Shown here piece after piece: positions 7,542 to 16,464 of a stretch of 36,818 nt of DNA; within the stretch, counting starts at the first letter, position 1, and every line of letters begins with the position of its first letter. The notes beneath the pieces were generated by a model. It was given only the letters and a program-made list of their open reading frames with translations, ran no database searches and was not told where the DNA came from. Position numbers and translations under genes: made by a program. The DNA is taken from the NCBI RefSeq assembly GCF_000698575.1, contig NZ_JFHD01000050.1, forward strand, positions 1 through 36,818, written 5' to 3'. The stretch comes from Caballeronia zhejiangensis (lineage in GTDB: Bacteria > Pseudomonadota > Gammaproteobacteria > Burkholderiales > Burkholderiaceae).

Positions 7542-8888
7542 TCATTTACCTGTCGGCGCGACGTCAGCCGATCTGTCGTCGGTGCGCGGCGCTATTCGCC
7601 ATACAGCGTTGCCGACGTCGTCAGCCACAAGCAAGGCACCATGCGCGTCCAGTGCGACACCAACGGGTCGACCCACGGCGTAGCCGTCTGTCGTCAGGAA
7701 GCCGCTCAGGAAATCCTCAGGTACGCCAGCAGGTTTTCCATCGAAAAATGGCACAAACACCACCTTGTAGCCGGTACGTGGTTTACGGTTCCATGACCCA
7801 TGCTGGCCGACAAATGCGCCTCCACGATAATGAGGCGGAAACAGCGTTCGGTCGTAAAAGACCAGACCGAGCGAAGCCGTATGATTGCCGAGCGCATAGT
7901 CCGGCGCGATGGCTTTTGCAACCAGATCGGGGCGTTGCGGTTTGACGCGGGTGTCGATGTGCTGTCCGTAGTAGCTGTAGGGAAACCCATAAAAAGCGCC
8001 ATCTTTCACGGCGGTCATGTAGTCGGGGACAAGATTGTTGCCGAGATCGTCGCGCTCATTGACTGCCGTCCACAACGCGCCACTGTCCGGTTGCCAGGCA
8101 AGTCCGTTGGCGTTGCGCAATCCAGTCGCATAGGGCCGCACATGGCCCGTGTCGATGTCGAACACGAGGATACGCGCTCGACCTTCTTCGGCGTCGACTC
8201 CATTTTCCCCCGCGTTGCTGTTCGATCCCACCGTGATGTACAGATGCTTGCCGGAGCGATCCGCCAGGATGTTCTTGGTCCAGTGATGGTTGATCGGCCC
8301 TGCCGGCAAGTCGGCAACCTTGACCCCGGGGCTTGTTATCTGGGTGCTGCCCGTCACATAGTTGAAACGCAGCAGAGCGTCCGTATCGGCAACATAGAGT
8401 TGATTGCCGATGAGCGCCATCCCGAACGGCGAGTGGAGGCCACCCAGAAACACGGTCTGAGTCCTCGCGACGCCGCTGCCATCCACATCGCGCAACAGCA
8501 CAATGCGATCGGGGCTCGGCACACCGGCGCCGGCGCGCTTCATGACCTGCTTTCTGACCCAGCCGAATAGGCCGCTGCCCTTATCGTGTTCTTTTGGCGC
8601 GTCGCTTTCCGCGACCAGCACGTCACCATTGGGCAGCGTGTAAAGCCAGCGCGGGTGGGCGAGGCCACCGGCAAACTCCGTGACGCGAAAGCCTGCGGGA
8701 GCAGTGGGCGTGAAATCGTCGGGGCGCGCCTGAACAGGCGCGATGTTGACCATCGGAATCAAGGACGATTCCGGTGCCGGCATGACGGGCGACGAGCCGA
8801 AGCCGGTGTTGCTTGAAGCTGATGGCCCAATCGCACAAGAGGCCAGCGGCAAAACCAGTGAAATAGCCAGACGGTTTAGCAGGCGCAT
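7542..8888 (-). CDS. PQQ-type sorbosone/glucose dehydrogenase-like lipoprotein
   Basis: This is a 448-residue beta-propeller protein of the soluble glucose dehydrogenase/L-sorbosone dehydrogenase family (PQQ-dependent sugar dehydrogenases). A lipoprotein signal with lipobox PLASC places the lipidated Cys at 18. Propeller signatures include the SPFGMALIGNQLYVADTDA strand pair, NHHWTKNILADRSGKHLYI (whose His corresponds to the catalytic His region of soluble glucose dehydrogenase), DGAFYGFPYSYYGQ and FVGQHGSWNRKP. It would oxidise an aldose or related sugar in the periplasm, anchored to a membrane. A gene for cytochrome b561, a possible electron acceptor, lies upstream on the other strand. The precise substrate cannot be read from sequence, and many family members are uncharacterised. 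Confidence 0.85.
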   Translation of the reverse strand: MRLLNRLAISLVLPLASCAIGPSASSNTGFGSSPVMPAPESSLIPMVNIAPVQARPDDFTPTAPAGFRVTEFAGGLAHPRWLYTLPNGDVLVAESDAPKEHDKGSGLFGWVRKQVMKRAGAGVPSPDRIVLLRDVDGSGVARTQTVFLGGLHSPFGMALIGNQLYVADTDALLRFNYVTGSTQITSPGVKVADLPAGPINHHWTKNILADRSGKHLYITVGSNSNAGENGVDAEEGRARILVFDIDTGHVRPYATGLRNANGLAWQPDSGALWTAVNERDDLGNNLVPDYMTAVKDGAFYGFPYSYYGQHIDTRVKPQRPDLVAKAIAPDYALGNHTASLGLVFYDRTLFPPHYRGGAFVGQHGSWNRKPRTGYKVVFVPFFDGKPAGVPEDFLSGFLTTDGYAVGRPVGVALDAHGALLVADDVGNAVWRIAPRTDDRSADVAPTGK

Positions 8889-9225
8889 GTAGGTTCCGAG
8901 TGAACAGCGTTAATCGACGGTGTACGGGACGAACAGCAATAAACCGGCCATGACGTTGCCTGTTAAATGCGCAAACTATTCGGTGATTCAAGTGGAAAAC
9001 CTCGGGCTCCCGGCTTCGGTCGTGCTGACCCCCATTGACGGTCGTGCGGGAACAGCAGCGGAGTCGAGCATCCGAAACGCTCCTCCCTCGGCGTCAGCTT
9101 TCCTTAAGATAAAGTCGCTAGCATCTATCGGATTTGCGTAGTGCTTTTTTCAGGCCAGCAACTCAAGATTCGCAGGCCGCGCATCCCCATCAATTCATCA
9201 AGTCGTGACAACTTGAGGAGCAAGA
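8889..9225. other. Intergenic region with possible gene remnant
   Basis: This 337-base divergent spacer holds the promoters of the lipoprotein and cytochrome b561 genes. On the minus strand a short frame (8910-8975) reads HLTGNVMAGLLLFVPYTVD before its stop. It resembles the C-terminal helix of a membrane protein, but it is closed upstream by a TAG at 8976-8978, so at most it is a remnant. No other coding signal was seen. Confidence 0.25.
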
Positions 9226-9801
9226 ATGGCGAAGGTCTACAAAATGCAGCGTCCGGCATATGACGCGGTCGCACGCACACTGCACTGGCTAACCGTCCTG
9301 TTGGTCGCAATGCAATTTGTGATCGGCTGGACGATGCCGGACGTTCACAAAGACACGCAGCCGGTTGATCTGATCGCGTGGCATCTTGGGGTGGGCGCGA
9401 CGCTCGTCGCCGTCATTGCAATCCGGGTGATCTGGCGATTGACGCATTGGCCCACGCCGGATGAACTGCCACCGCTACTCAGCGTCGTTTCGCGCATAAC
9501 GCATGTTCTCCTCTACGCCGCCCTGGTGCTGGTGCCGCTGCTCGGCTGGATCAACGCGTCCTCACGAGGCTGGACGGTCCGCTTGCCGGGCGTGGTGTCC
9601 TATCCGGCGCTGAGCGAACCGGGCTCGGCCTTCGGCCACGCGATGGGGGATGTGCACGGCATCCTCGCATGGGTGCTCTTCGCGTTGATTGGTCTGCATG
9701 TCGTCGCAGCGCTGTTCCACCGCTTTGTCCTGAAGGACCATGTGCTGCAAAGGATGCTGCCCCACGCAGGCCCGTCGCGTGATCAGGGTCGAGACCGCTA
9801 G
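9226..9801 (+). CDS. cybB: Cytochrome b561 (CybB family)
   Basis: This is a 191-residue inner-membrane diheme cytochrome b561 with four transmembrane helices. Candidate heme-ligand histidines are H20 (VARTLHWLTVLL), H53 (IAWHLGVGATL), H144 (GDVHGILAW) and H158 (IGLHVVAAL), placed as in the bacterial CybB family. Family members pass electrons between quinol and other carriers; Escherichia coli CybB oxidises superoxide with quinone as acceptor. GAGGAG at 9215-9220 fixes the ATG. The TAG at 9799-9801 is followed in the same frame by a VIT-family remnant. Confidence 0.9.
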   Translation: MAKVYKMQRPAYDAVARTLHWLTVLLVAMQFVIGWTMPDVHKDTQPVDLIAWHLGVGATLVAVIAIRVIWRLTHWPTPDELPPLLSVVSRITHVLLYAALVLVPLLGWINASSRGWTVRLPGVVSYPALSEPGSAFGHAMGDVHGILAWVLFALIGLHVVAALFHRFVLKDHVLQRMLPHAGPSRDQGRDR

Positions 9802-10041
9802 GGTCCGCCAGCGCCCAAGGCTCACAAGAAACCGCATCGAATCAAGGCGATCGGGTGGCTACGCGCGGCGGTCCTTGGCGCGAACGACGGCATAATTTCG
9901 ACGGCAAGTCTGATAATCGGCGTCGCGTCCTCGCATGCCGAACACGGCCATCTGGTGCTGACCGGCCAGGCCGGATTGGCAGCCGGCGCGATGTCGATGG
10001 CGACAGGCGCGTACGTATCGGTCTCGTCGCAAGCGGATACA
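9802..10041 (+). pseudogene. Broken VIT/CCC1-family iron/manganese transporter, N-terminal piece
   Basis: The frame directly after the cytochrome b561 stop codon encodes a clear VIT-family N-terminus: WLRAAVLGANDGIISTASL, then AGLAAGAMSMATGAYVSVSSQ, ending in ADT. These are the first two helices of VIT1/CCC1 Fe/Mn transporters. There is no start codon before the conserved part, and after about 10041 the frame runs into unrelated Cys- and Arg-rich sequence and stops at 10242. The cytoplasmic metal-binding domain and the last three helices are missing. This is a degraded gene. Read-through from the cytochrome gene is formally possible because the frames match, but it is not supported. Confidence 0.75.
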
Positions 10042-10380
10042 GGAACCGCGGCTTCCTGCCGATGCTTGCTTCGTGGCGGCATGCGGTGCGCCGGCACTTG
10101 TGCGACGGGTGTTGTGAATCGCGCAATTTCAGGACGGGCGGTTGAGCTCCCGCTTGTTTGCTGCGCGTCCGGCCTTTCTTCTGATGCCGCAGACTTGGCC
10201 CAATGTATTCGTACCTCATGCTTTGCCGAGCCGTTCGCATGAATCAACCGGCGAACCACAGCCATCGTCGCGAAAGCTGGCATCAAAATCGGAAGGACGG
10301 ACTGTTGAAGCCTCAGAGCGGATGTGGATCGGAATGAAAGACCGCCGTTGCCGAGCACCGCAGCCGCGGATTGCCCGTCT
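10042..10380. other. Non-coding or degraded stretch after the VIT remnant
   Basis: No convincing gene was found on either strand. Open frames here have irregular composition and no family motif. It probably contains decayed sequence left by the event that truncated the VIT gene, and the 3' flank of the antiporter gene ending at 10381. Confidence 0.4.
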
Positions 10381-11643
10381 TTAAAGAAAGAGGAATGCCG
10401 CGCCTGCGGTGATGGTTGGTGCGAGCGCGGCGCCGAGCAATCTCAGGGGGCTTACCGCGCCTCCAGAGAACCGATGTCCCACTATCGCCAAGCCGGCCGG
10501 GTTGGGCGCGTTAGCAATTACGGTCAATCCGCCCCCAGTAACAGCTCCTGCCACGAGCAGATACTTTGCGCTGTCAGACAAACCAGATAATAGTGACCCC
10601 AGATAAGTGATGGCGGCATTATCCATCACCGCGGTCAGCCCGGTAGCGCCAAAAAAGAGAGTCAGCGCATCCATAGAACCCACGACAGGCCCCAGCCACC
10701 ATTGTTGCAGTCCGCCGAGCACAATCAAGCCGCCGAGGAAGAATGCAACCAGGAGGCTTTCACGAAGCATGAGCGGCGATTGATGGTGCTCGTAAGCCTG
10801 GGTATATCCAAGGAAAAAGAGAAATGCTCCGATGAAAACGACCGCATGATGTGAATTGACGACGACCAGCGCAAGAAATCCTAGATGGACAAGTGTCACG
10901 CCGAGAGGGACGCGCTTCAGTCCCGAAGTCTCATCGTCTTTGCTGACCTGTAGCCTCGGTATGCTTTTCGCGGTTAGCCCAACGAAGACAGTCGCATTAA
11001 GAAGCACTGCGGCCGCCGCTTTCCAGCCAAATGTCGCCGCCATGAACGCGGTGTTCCATCCCCACACATTTGCAACCATTAATACTGGCGGGGCCGCATA
11101 TGCAGTTATAACGCCGCCGATCGAAACATTAACGAAGAGCAACGCAAGGCCAAAATATTTGACGCGCTCCGGCGTCTGAGCAACGAACAACCGGTCACGT
11201 AGCAAGAGCGCCGCGAGCGTCATAGCAGCCGGCTCCGTTACGAAGGAACCGAGAAGCGGGATGGCAGACAAGGAGAACCAGACGATCGCCACTTCCGTGC
11301 GCACCGGAAGGAAACGAGACAGCCCAATCACCGCATTCGTGACAAGCACCAAAATCGGCCGGCTCGCCGCCATGACCATGATCACAAAGACAAAGAGCGC
11401 CTCTGTGAACTCGCGATGCTCTAAGTAGCCGACGGTCGCCTCGGCCCCAACAAGCACCCACATGACAAGACACAGCACAAGCGCCCAAAAGCCAAAGATG
11501 ACCTCGACCTCTGCAAGAAAATGGAAGAGACCTGAGTGCTTAGGAAAGCGCCGGCCAAGTGTCTCGATTCGCGCCACGGCGAAAGTGTGGATGAGTGCGA
11601 GTGCGAAAATGACAGCGGCAGCAATTTCAATGGAATGAGGCAT
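10381..11643 (-). CDS. Putative Na+/H+ antiporter (PF07399-type)
   Basis: This is a 420-residue polytopic membrane protein with about 11-12 hydrophobic helices. It matches the putative Na+/H+ antiporter family (PF07399, related to the ArsB/NhaD ion-transporter superfamily). Recognisable segments are FVTEPAAMTLAALLLRDR, LLFVNVSIGGVITAYAAPP, GLTAVMDNAAITYLGSLL and GGGLTVIANAPNPAGLAI; the paired discontinuous-helix motifs with Asn/Asp are typical of this superfamily. The ATG at 11643 (MPHSIEIAAAV) gives the usual family N-terminus; ATG 11682 and GTG 11691 would add an Arg-rich leader. It is not obviously in an operon. Sodium/proton exchange is the family prediction, and the ion is unproven. Confidence 0.8.
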   Translation of the reverse strand: MPHSIEIAAAVIFALALIHTFAVARIETLGRRFPKHSGLFHFLAEVEVIFGFWALVLCLVMWVLVGAEATVGYLEHREFTEALFVFVIMVMAASRPILVLVTNAVIGLSRFLPVRTEVAIVWFSLSAIPLLGSFVTEPAAMTLAALLLRDRLFVAQTPERVKYFGLALLFVNVSIGGVITAYAAPPVLMVANVWGWNTAFMAATFGWKAAAAVLLNATVFVGLTAKSIPRLQVSKDDETSGLKRVPLGVTLVHLGFLALVVVNSHHAVVFIGAFLFFLGYTQAYEHHQSPLMLRESLLVAFFLGGLIVLGGLQQWWLGPVVGSMDALTLFFGATGLTAVMDNAAITYLGSLLSGLSDSAKYLLVAGAVTGGGLTVIANAPNPAGLAIVGHRFSGGAVSPLRLLGAALAPTITAGAAFLFL

Positions 11644-12259
11644 TGGTGGAAAGCGCGTGCGGAAGCGAACCCGCGAGTTCATTGTATTCACATCTTACAA
11701 CAACCATTCACCGCGGAAAGCGGACGGGCGCCAGTCCATTGAGGCAGTTCGTGACACGAGCGGCGATACCCAAGAGGAGCTATCAACGCGTTGTTACCTC
11801 TTTCTCAGGGCTACAACGTCACTGATGCGGCGATCATAGAGGAAGCGGACCCGTGCCAATACGGTATCGGCTAGCATCTGCTATTGACCGCGCCTACAAA
11901 GCGCACAACCTCGCCGCTGGCAACCTCAATTGCGATCAACGTGCAAGCAACAGCGAGGTGAGCGGGCGGAACGTGTCGCGTCTCTAAGATCCGCGTAAGT
12001 GGCTTTGGCTGGATAGCTCGGGATTGCGAACCCGTCACTCCGGATGCGAAAAGCGGCCCTAGGCATTTATGGCACAATGTGCTTCTTCTGAAGGCTGGTG
12101 CTCGCAATGCCTGTTAGCCGATCTCAACTCGCGTGCAGTTTCCCTTAGGTTTACCTTGGTAACGTTGTGGCTTCCCGCGAGCTTTGCGCAACAGAGCAAA
12201 CAACTCTTCTTCTCAAGGCATTAATCGACAGGCGATCGCAATCGTGTTGTGTCCAAGTT
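11644..12259. other. Intergenic region before the FtsI-like gene
   Basis: This stretch of about 615 bases separates two divergent genes. Short open frames here lack ribosome sites and family features. It contains the palindrome at 12068-12083 and a TTACC-TT-GGTAA inverted repeat at 12151-12162. The latter lies in an in-frame leader region that would be coding if a GTG at 12167 were the start of the transpeptidase gene. Confidence 0.4.
12068..12083. promoter_or_regulatory. Palindrome TATGGCACA-A-TGTGCT, possible operator
   Basis: GCACA (72-76) and TGTGC (78-82) form an inverted repeat around A12077. The 16-mer is identical except for the centre base to one at 32560-32575, also in front of a rightward gene. 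It lies about 180 bases upstream of the FtsI-like start. The protein that would bind it is unknown. Confidence 0.3.
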
Positions 12260-14002
12260 ATGAGAACGTCCAGAAAATTCGTGCGCTTGTCCAGCCACAC
12301 CCTTGATCCGAATGTGCTGGAACGTTGGCGATCGAGCGTGCTCAGCGGCGGCTTTGCCGTTTTGTTCGTAGCACTGATCGCACGCGCATTTTGGGTACAA
12401 GGCATTAACGATGCGTTTTACCGCCAACAGGGAGAATTGCGGCAGGTGCGCGACTGGCCAACGCATGCTTCACGCGGTAGGATCCTTGATCGTAACGGAT
12501 TGGCGCTTGCCATCAGCAGTCCAACTCGTTCGCTCTGCGTGGACGCGTCAGGCACCGACGAGCGCGTTTCGCGACAGCAGATCGACGCGCTCGCTCGGCT
12601 TATAGACGTAAGGCCGACTGCGATCGAGCAGATTTACGCAGCACATCGCGGATTCGCCTATCTGAGGCGGGAAGTGCCACCTGATGTCGCCGAACGTGCG
12701 CTGCGTCTCGGCCTTCCCGGACTTTTTGCGCAGGATGACTATCGACGGTCGTACCCGGAAGGCGAGATCGCCGCCCAGATCACCGGCTTTACGGGCCAGG
12801 ATGGAAGCGGGCAGGAAGGGATGGAGCGTTTCGCTGAACAGCGCCTGCGCGGAGCGGACGGACACCGACGGGTGCTTCGCAATGCGCGCGGACAGGTGAT
12901 TGACACCCTCAGCGTTCAAGCGCCCCGCAACGGCCGCGACCTCGCGCTCGCGATTGATCGTTCATTGCAGTATGCTGCGTTCGGCGCTTTGCGCGACGCG
13001 GTGAGGCGATCAAATGCGAGATCAGGTTCCGCTATCGTACTGGATGCACACACCGGCGAAGTTCTCGCCATGGCCAACTGGCCGAGCTACGATCCGAATC
13101 AGCACGATGCACGAAGTGGCATGGAAGTGCGCAATCGCGCCGTGACGGACGTCTTCGAGCCAGGCTCGGTGATGAAGCCGCTGACTATTGCGCTCGCGCT
13201 GCAGCGAGGACGAATTGCGCCCAACACAATCGTCCCTACCGACGGTGGGAAACTTCGACTCGATGGGCGAACCATTCACGACGACAAGAACTTCGGCACT
13301 CTCACCACCGCAGGGGTCGTTGAGAAATCGAGTAACGTGGGCACGACCAAAATTGCCTTGCTGCTCTCGGCTGCTGACATGTACGGAAACTTTCACGCGT
13401 TGGGGCTCGGTCACGCGCCTCGTGCTGGACTTCCCGGCGCGGCGGCAGGAAGGGTGCGCCCTTATCGCCACTGGCGCCGGATCGAGCAAGCGACGATGGC
13501 TTACGGTTACGGACTTTCCGCGTCGCTGCTGCAGCTTGCCCAAGCTTATACGAGCTTCGCGAATGGCGGGCGGATTGTGCCCGCGACAATCTATCGCCGA
13601 GATTCAGGACTATCGATGCCAGTGGGACGCCGCGTCTATTCGGAACGGGTTGCACGACAAGTGCTTGGGATGATGGAGAATGTGGTTTCCGCCGACGGTA
13701 CTGCGCCGCAGGCCGCCGTGCCAGGTTACTCCGTCGCCGGTAAGACGGGAACCGCGTACAAATGGACGACAAAGGGCTACGATCGTCAGCAATATCGGGC
13801 TTCGTTCATTGGAATCGTGCCTGCTAAGCGGCCAAGAGTGGTGATTGCGGTATCGATTGACCGGCCACTGCATGGATCACATTTCGGCGGCGCCGTTGCT
13901 GGGCCGCCATTTGTCACGATCGCAACGCAAGCGATGCAAGTCTTGAATGTCGCGCCAGACAAGTCCACCGGGAAGAAGGCAGGCGTCCAGGCCACGATGT
14001 AG
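12260..14002 (+). CDS. FtsI/PBP3-like peptidoglycan D,D-transpeptidase
   Basis: This is a 580-residue class B penicillin-binding protein. A single N-terminal membrane anchor lies at about 26-45, followed by the dimerisation domain with the RGRILDRNG motif at 72-80, then a transpeptidase domain. The catalytic motifs are SVMK at 303-306 (nucleophile Ser303), SSN at 357-359 and KTGT at 495-498, all intact. It would cross-link peptidoglycan on the periplasmic face. The ATG at 12260 gives a normal cytoplasmic leader; a GTG at 12167 would add 31 residues. The gene is alone, far from any division and cell wall cluster, so it is likely a paralogue of the essential FtsI, of the kind that gives extra or condition-specific PBP3 variants. 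No partner FtsW is present here. Confidence 0.9.
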   Translation: MRTSRKFVRLSSHTLDPNVLERWRSSVLSGGFAVLFVALIARAFWVQGINDAFYRQQGELRQVRDWPTHASRGRILDRNGLALAISSPTRSLCVDASGTDERVSRQQIDALARLIDVRPTAIEQIYAAHRGFAYLRREVPPDVAERALRLGLPGLFAQDDYRRSYPEGEIAAQITGFTGQDGSGQEGMERFAEQRLRGADGHRRVLRNARGQVIDTLSVQAPRNGRDLALAIDRSLQYAAFGALRDAVRRSNARSGSAIVLDAHTGEVLAMANWPSYDPNQHDARSGMEVRNRAVTDVFEPGSVMKPLTIALALQRGRIAPNTIVPTDGGKLRLDGRTIHDDKNFGTLTTAGVVEKSSNVGTTKIALLLSAADMYGNFHALGLGHAPRAGLPGAAAGRVRPYRHWRRIEQATMAYGYGLSASLLQLAQAYTSFANGGRIVPATIYRRDSGLSMPVGRRVYSERVARQVLGMMENVVSADGTAPQAAVPGYSVAGKTGTAYKWTTKGYDRQQYRASFIGIVPAKRPRVVIAVSIDRPLHGSHFGGAVAGPPFVTIATQAMQVLNVAPDKSTGKKAGVQATM

Positions 14003-14137
14003 CGCCACTCACTGGTCGGCGAGCGACATGACGGTCGCACCGGAAGGTTGCTCGACGCCTTAACATGAAGTAGACCCACCTGATTTACGCCACGGCATAT
14101 GCATATACCATTTTCGAGAAGGCTTCAGGAAACAAGA

Positions 14138-14474
14138 GTGAGCGCGCGCCAGCTGCTTGCGTTGCTGTGTCTTGTCGGTCCAGTGTGCGCACGCCGCTAC
14201 TTGTAGTGAGACGCAAGAGGTACGCATCGTCGGTGATGCGCCTGCCGCGATTAGCTACGACATTTTCAAGGCGAGTCGACCAGTCGATGCGCGAAAGCTT
14301 CCATCGTTCATCGCTGCGCAGCAGGTCAAAATGCTTCCGGATGGAACTCTCGCATGTATCGTTACCGACGACGGTGTGGCTGACCCGGCGGCGATTCTGA
14401 TTCAGGTCCCAAATGAACCCGTGAACTATTGGGTGAGGAGTTGGAACGTCGAGTTCCTGAGCGCTGCCTACTAG
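14138..14474 (+). pseudogene. Small secreted protein gene split by a frameshift at the signal-peptide junction
   Basis: A GTG at 14138, preceded by AGGA, begins a classical signal peptide (SARQLLALLCLVGPVCA) that terminates within 23 codons. The next frame, shifted by one base, continues with HAATCSETQEV and stays open to the stop at 14474, giving a mature part of about 95 residues with two Cys that could pair. The joint falls within about 14190-14200. Either a single-base indel has inactivated the gene or the assembled sequence has an error. The mature protein is not a family I recognise; its ending (PVNYWVRSWNVEFLSAAY) suggests a small folded periplasmic domain. Confidence 0.5.
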
Positions 14475-14685
14475 ACGCGTGTGCGCATGGTGTGCGTCGA
14501 GCGAACCGGTTGAGCAACCGTCGTAGCGTCGCGGCCTTCGTCAGAAGCCTACCGCCAGCGCAAACGACTGCGTTGCGGGCCACTATCCGCGATGGTCAAC
14601 CGGTCGGACTCGACGTACCGATTTTGCCTACCGCTTCCGGGCGTATGGTAATGTGAAAGCGGCTTGCACCGATGAATGTTCTCTC
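14475..14685. other. Short spacer with a possible C-terminal gene remnant
   Basis: A forward frame ending at 14656 reads AAFVRSLPPAQTTALRATI and later VPILPTASGRMVM, which looks protein-like. It has no start codon of its own beyond one overlapping the previous gene, and no recognised family. It may be the end of a decayed gene. Confidence 0.2.
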
Positions 14686-16464
14686 TTAGCCGCCACCTCG
14701 TTGCAAAGTCGGCCCGCAGAGTCCTAACGCAGTGTTGACGATAGCGAGGTGTGTGAGGGCTTGTGGGAAGTTTCCAGCGAGTTGCCTGCTCGGGACGTTG
14801 TACTGCTCTGAAAGTAGGCCAAGATCGTTTGCAACGGAGAGTACGCGTTCGAACTGCATCTTAGCTTGCGCTGTGCGCCCTTGCATTTGCAGACAATCGG
14901 CCATCCAACACGAACACGCCAAAAAAGCGCCTTCGTTCGCTTCGGCCGGAAACTTCTTGTGCCGACGTATCAAACCCTTCTCATCCAAGTCACAGCGAAT
15001 TCTTTCGATGGTCGAGGCCATGCGAGCATCGTCGGCAGGTAGGAAGCCGACGAGCGGCATCAAAAGCAGACTTGCATCCAACTCCTCACCTCCGTAGAAC
15101 TGGGTGAAGGCGCCGAGTCCGTCGTTCCAGCCTTCACGGCAGATCTCCGCGTGGATGGTCTCACGCAATGCGGTGAACCGCGCGATGAGATGGGCGTCTA
15201 CGCCTTCGATCGAGGATCGATGTTCGACGAACCGATCAAACGCGACCCATGCCATCACCCGAGAGTAGGTGAAGTGACGTGGTTTGGCGCGCGACTCCCA
15301 GATCCCCGAACCGGGTGTGTTCCAGACGGACTCAAGATGCTCGACAATGCGCCGTTGCACAATATCATCCTGGCTTGACGGCGGCATGCCCGCGCGACGT
15401 GCCACGTCGAGGCAGTCTATGACTTCGCCGAGGACATCCACCTGGTGCTGACCCGCAGCGGCATTGCCGATGCGTACGGGGCGGGCGTAACGGAAGCCCT
15501 GTAGCCAGTCAACGTTCCATTCATGCACGTGCCGCCCACCATCGACGCGGTACAGGACCTGGATGTGCTCCGGCGAGCCGGCAATGGTGCGCAATACCCA
15601 ATTGCGCCACGCGTATGCCTCTGCATCGAAGCCGGCATTCAGGAGCGCGACCATGGCAAAGCTTGTATCTCGCAGCCAGCTATATCGGTAATCCCAGTTG
15701 AGTTCGGCCGCGGGCGCCTCAGGTAGCGATGTGGTGGGCGCAGCAACGATCGCGCCGGTACCATGGTGAGTCAACGCTTTCAAGGTGAGAAGCGAGCGTT
15801 TCACGGCGCCAGGCCACTCGGTGCGCGCGGTATCGAACTTGCCGATCCAGCCACGCCAATAAGTTTGCGTATCGAGAAGCGCGGCCTCTGCATTGACGGC
15901 GCGCGGTAGCGGCTGATGCGACCTACCGTAGCTCATGACGAAAGCGATACGGGCACCGGCGGCAACGTCGAATACAGCTTGGATGATGTCGTCGGCTAAT
16001 GACAGTTGCACATCGGTGCGCAAGACGACCTGGTCAGGTCCGATGCTAGCCTGTAGTGTACGGTCGATCCGCTCCGCCCAAGGCGAGAGGCGCCCATAGT
16101 CGAAGCGCAGACGCAAAGTAGAACGCATCGTGACGGTCCCTCGCAATCCGACGACGATGCGTACTACCGAACTGGGGAAGTTGCCGACCGGCATGAAGTC
16201 GATGATGCGGACATGGCCGCCAAGCGTTTCAAAGTCGGTTTCGACGATGACGGTGTCAGGCTGGTAGCGGCGGTCTCGCCGGACCACTGCCTCGTCCGGT
16301 GCTAGAGACCAGGAGCCGTTCTCGGGGGTGCCAAGTAACGCTGCGAAGCACGCATCGTCATCAAAGCGCGGCCAGCAAAGCCAGTCGATCGAGCCGTCGC
16401 GGCTCAGTAGGGCCGCCGTGCTTCCGTCGCCGAGCAGTGCGTAGTCTTCGATCTGGCGGGTCAT
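14686..16464 (-). CDS. GH15 family glucan/trehalose hydrolase
   Basis: This is a 592-residue protein of glycoside hydrolase family 15 in the bacterial glucoamylase/trehalase-like group. It begins with the family N-terminal domain (IEDYALLGDGSTAALLSRDG, then DWLCWPRFDD). The (alpha/alpha)6 barrel follows, with NWDYRYSWLRDTSFAM, the catalytic-acid region SGIWESRAKPRHFTYSRVMA and the second region QFYGGEELDASLLLMPLVGFL. It would release glucose from an alpha-glucan or trehalose. There is no signal peptide, so it acts in the cytoplasm. The ATG at 16464 overlaps the TGA of the SDR gene by four bases, implying translational coupling. It is the last gene of the seven-gene operon that starts at 23585. 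Confidence 0.9.
   Translation of the reverse strand: MTRQIEDYALLGDGSTAALLSRDGSIDWLCWPRFDDDACFAALLGTPENGSWSLAPDEAVVRRDRRYQPDTVIVETDFETLGGHVRIIDFMPVGNFPSSVVRIVVGLRGTVTMRSTLRLRFDYGRLSPWAERIDRTLQASIGPDQVVLRTDVQLSLADDIIQAVFDVAAGARIAFVMSYGRSHQPLPRAVNAEAALLDTQTYWRGWIGKFDTARTEWPGAVKRSLLTLKALTHHGTGAIVAAPTTSLPEAPAAELNWDYRYSWLRDTSFAMVALLNAGFDAEAYAWRNWVLRTIAGSPEHIQVLYRVDGGRHVHEWNVDWLQGFRYARPVRIGNAAAGQHQVDVLGEVIDCLDVARRAGMPPSSQDDIVQRRIVEHLESVWNTPGSGIWESRAKPRHFTYSRVMAWVAFDRFVEHRSSIEGVDAHLIARFTALRETIHAEICREGWNDGLGAFTQFYGGEELDASLLLMPLVGFLPADDARMASTIERIRCDLDEKGLIRRHKKFPAEANEGAFLACSCWMADCLQMQGRTAQAKMQFERVLSVANDLGLLSEQYNVPSRQLAGNFPQALTHLAIVNTALGLCGPTLQRGGG

Noticed and set aside
9822..10358. Minus-strand open frame of 178 codons over the VIT remnant
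   Set aside because: It runs antisense to recognisable VIT sequence and shows no domain or ribosome site.
12071..12083. Possible sigma-54 promoter (TGGCAC ... GC), also at 32563
   Set aside because: The GG and GC elements are ten bases apart instead of the required twelve; the symmetry fits a repressor or activator palindrome better.
11871..12107. Minus-strand open frame of 78 codons upstream of the transpeptidase gene
   Set aside because: No ribosome site, no family resemblance and ordinary chance length.
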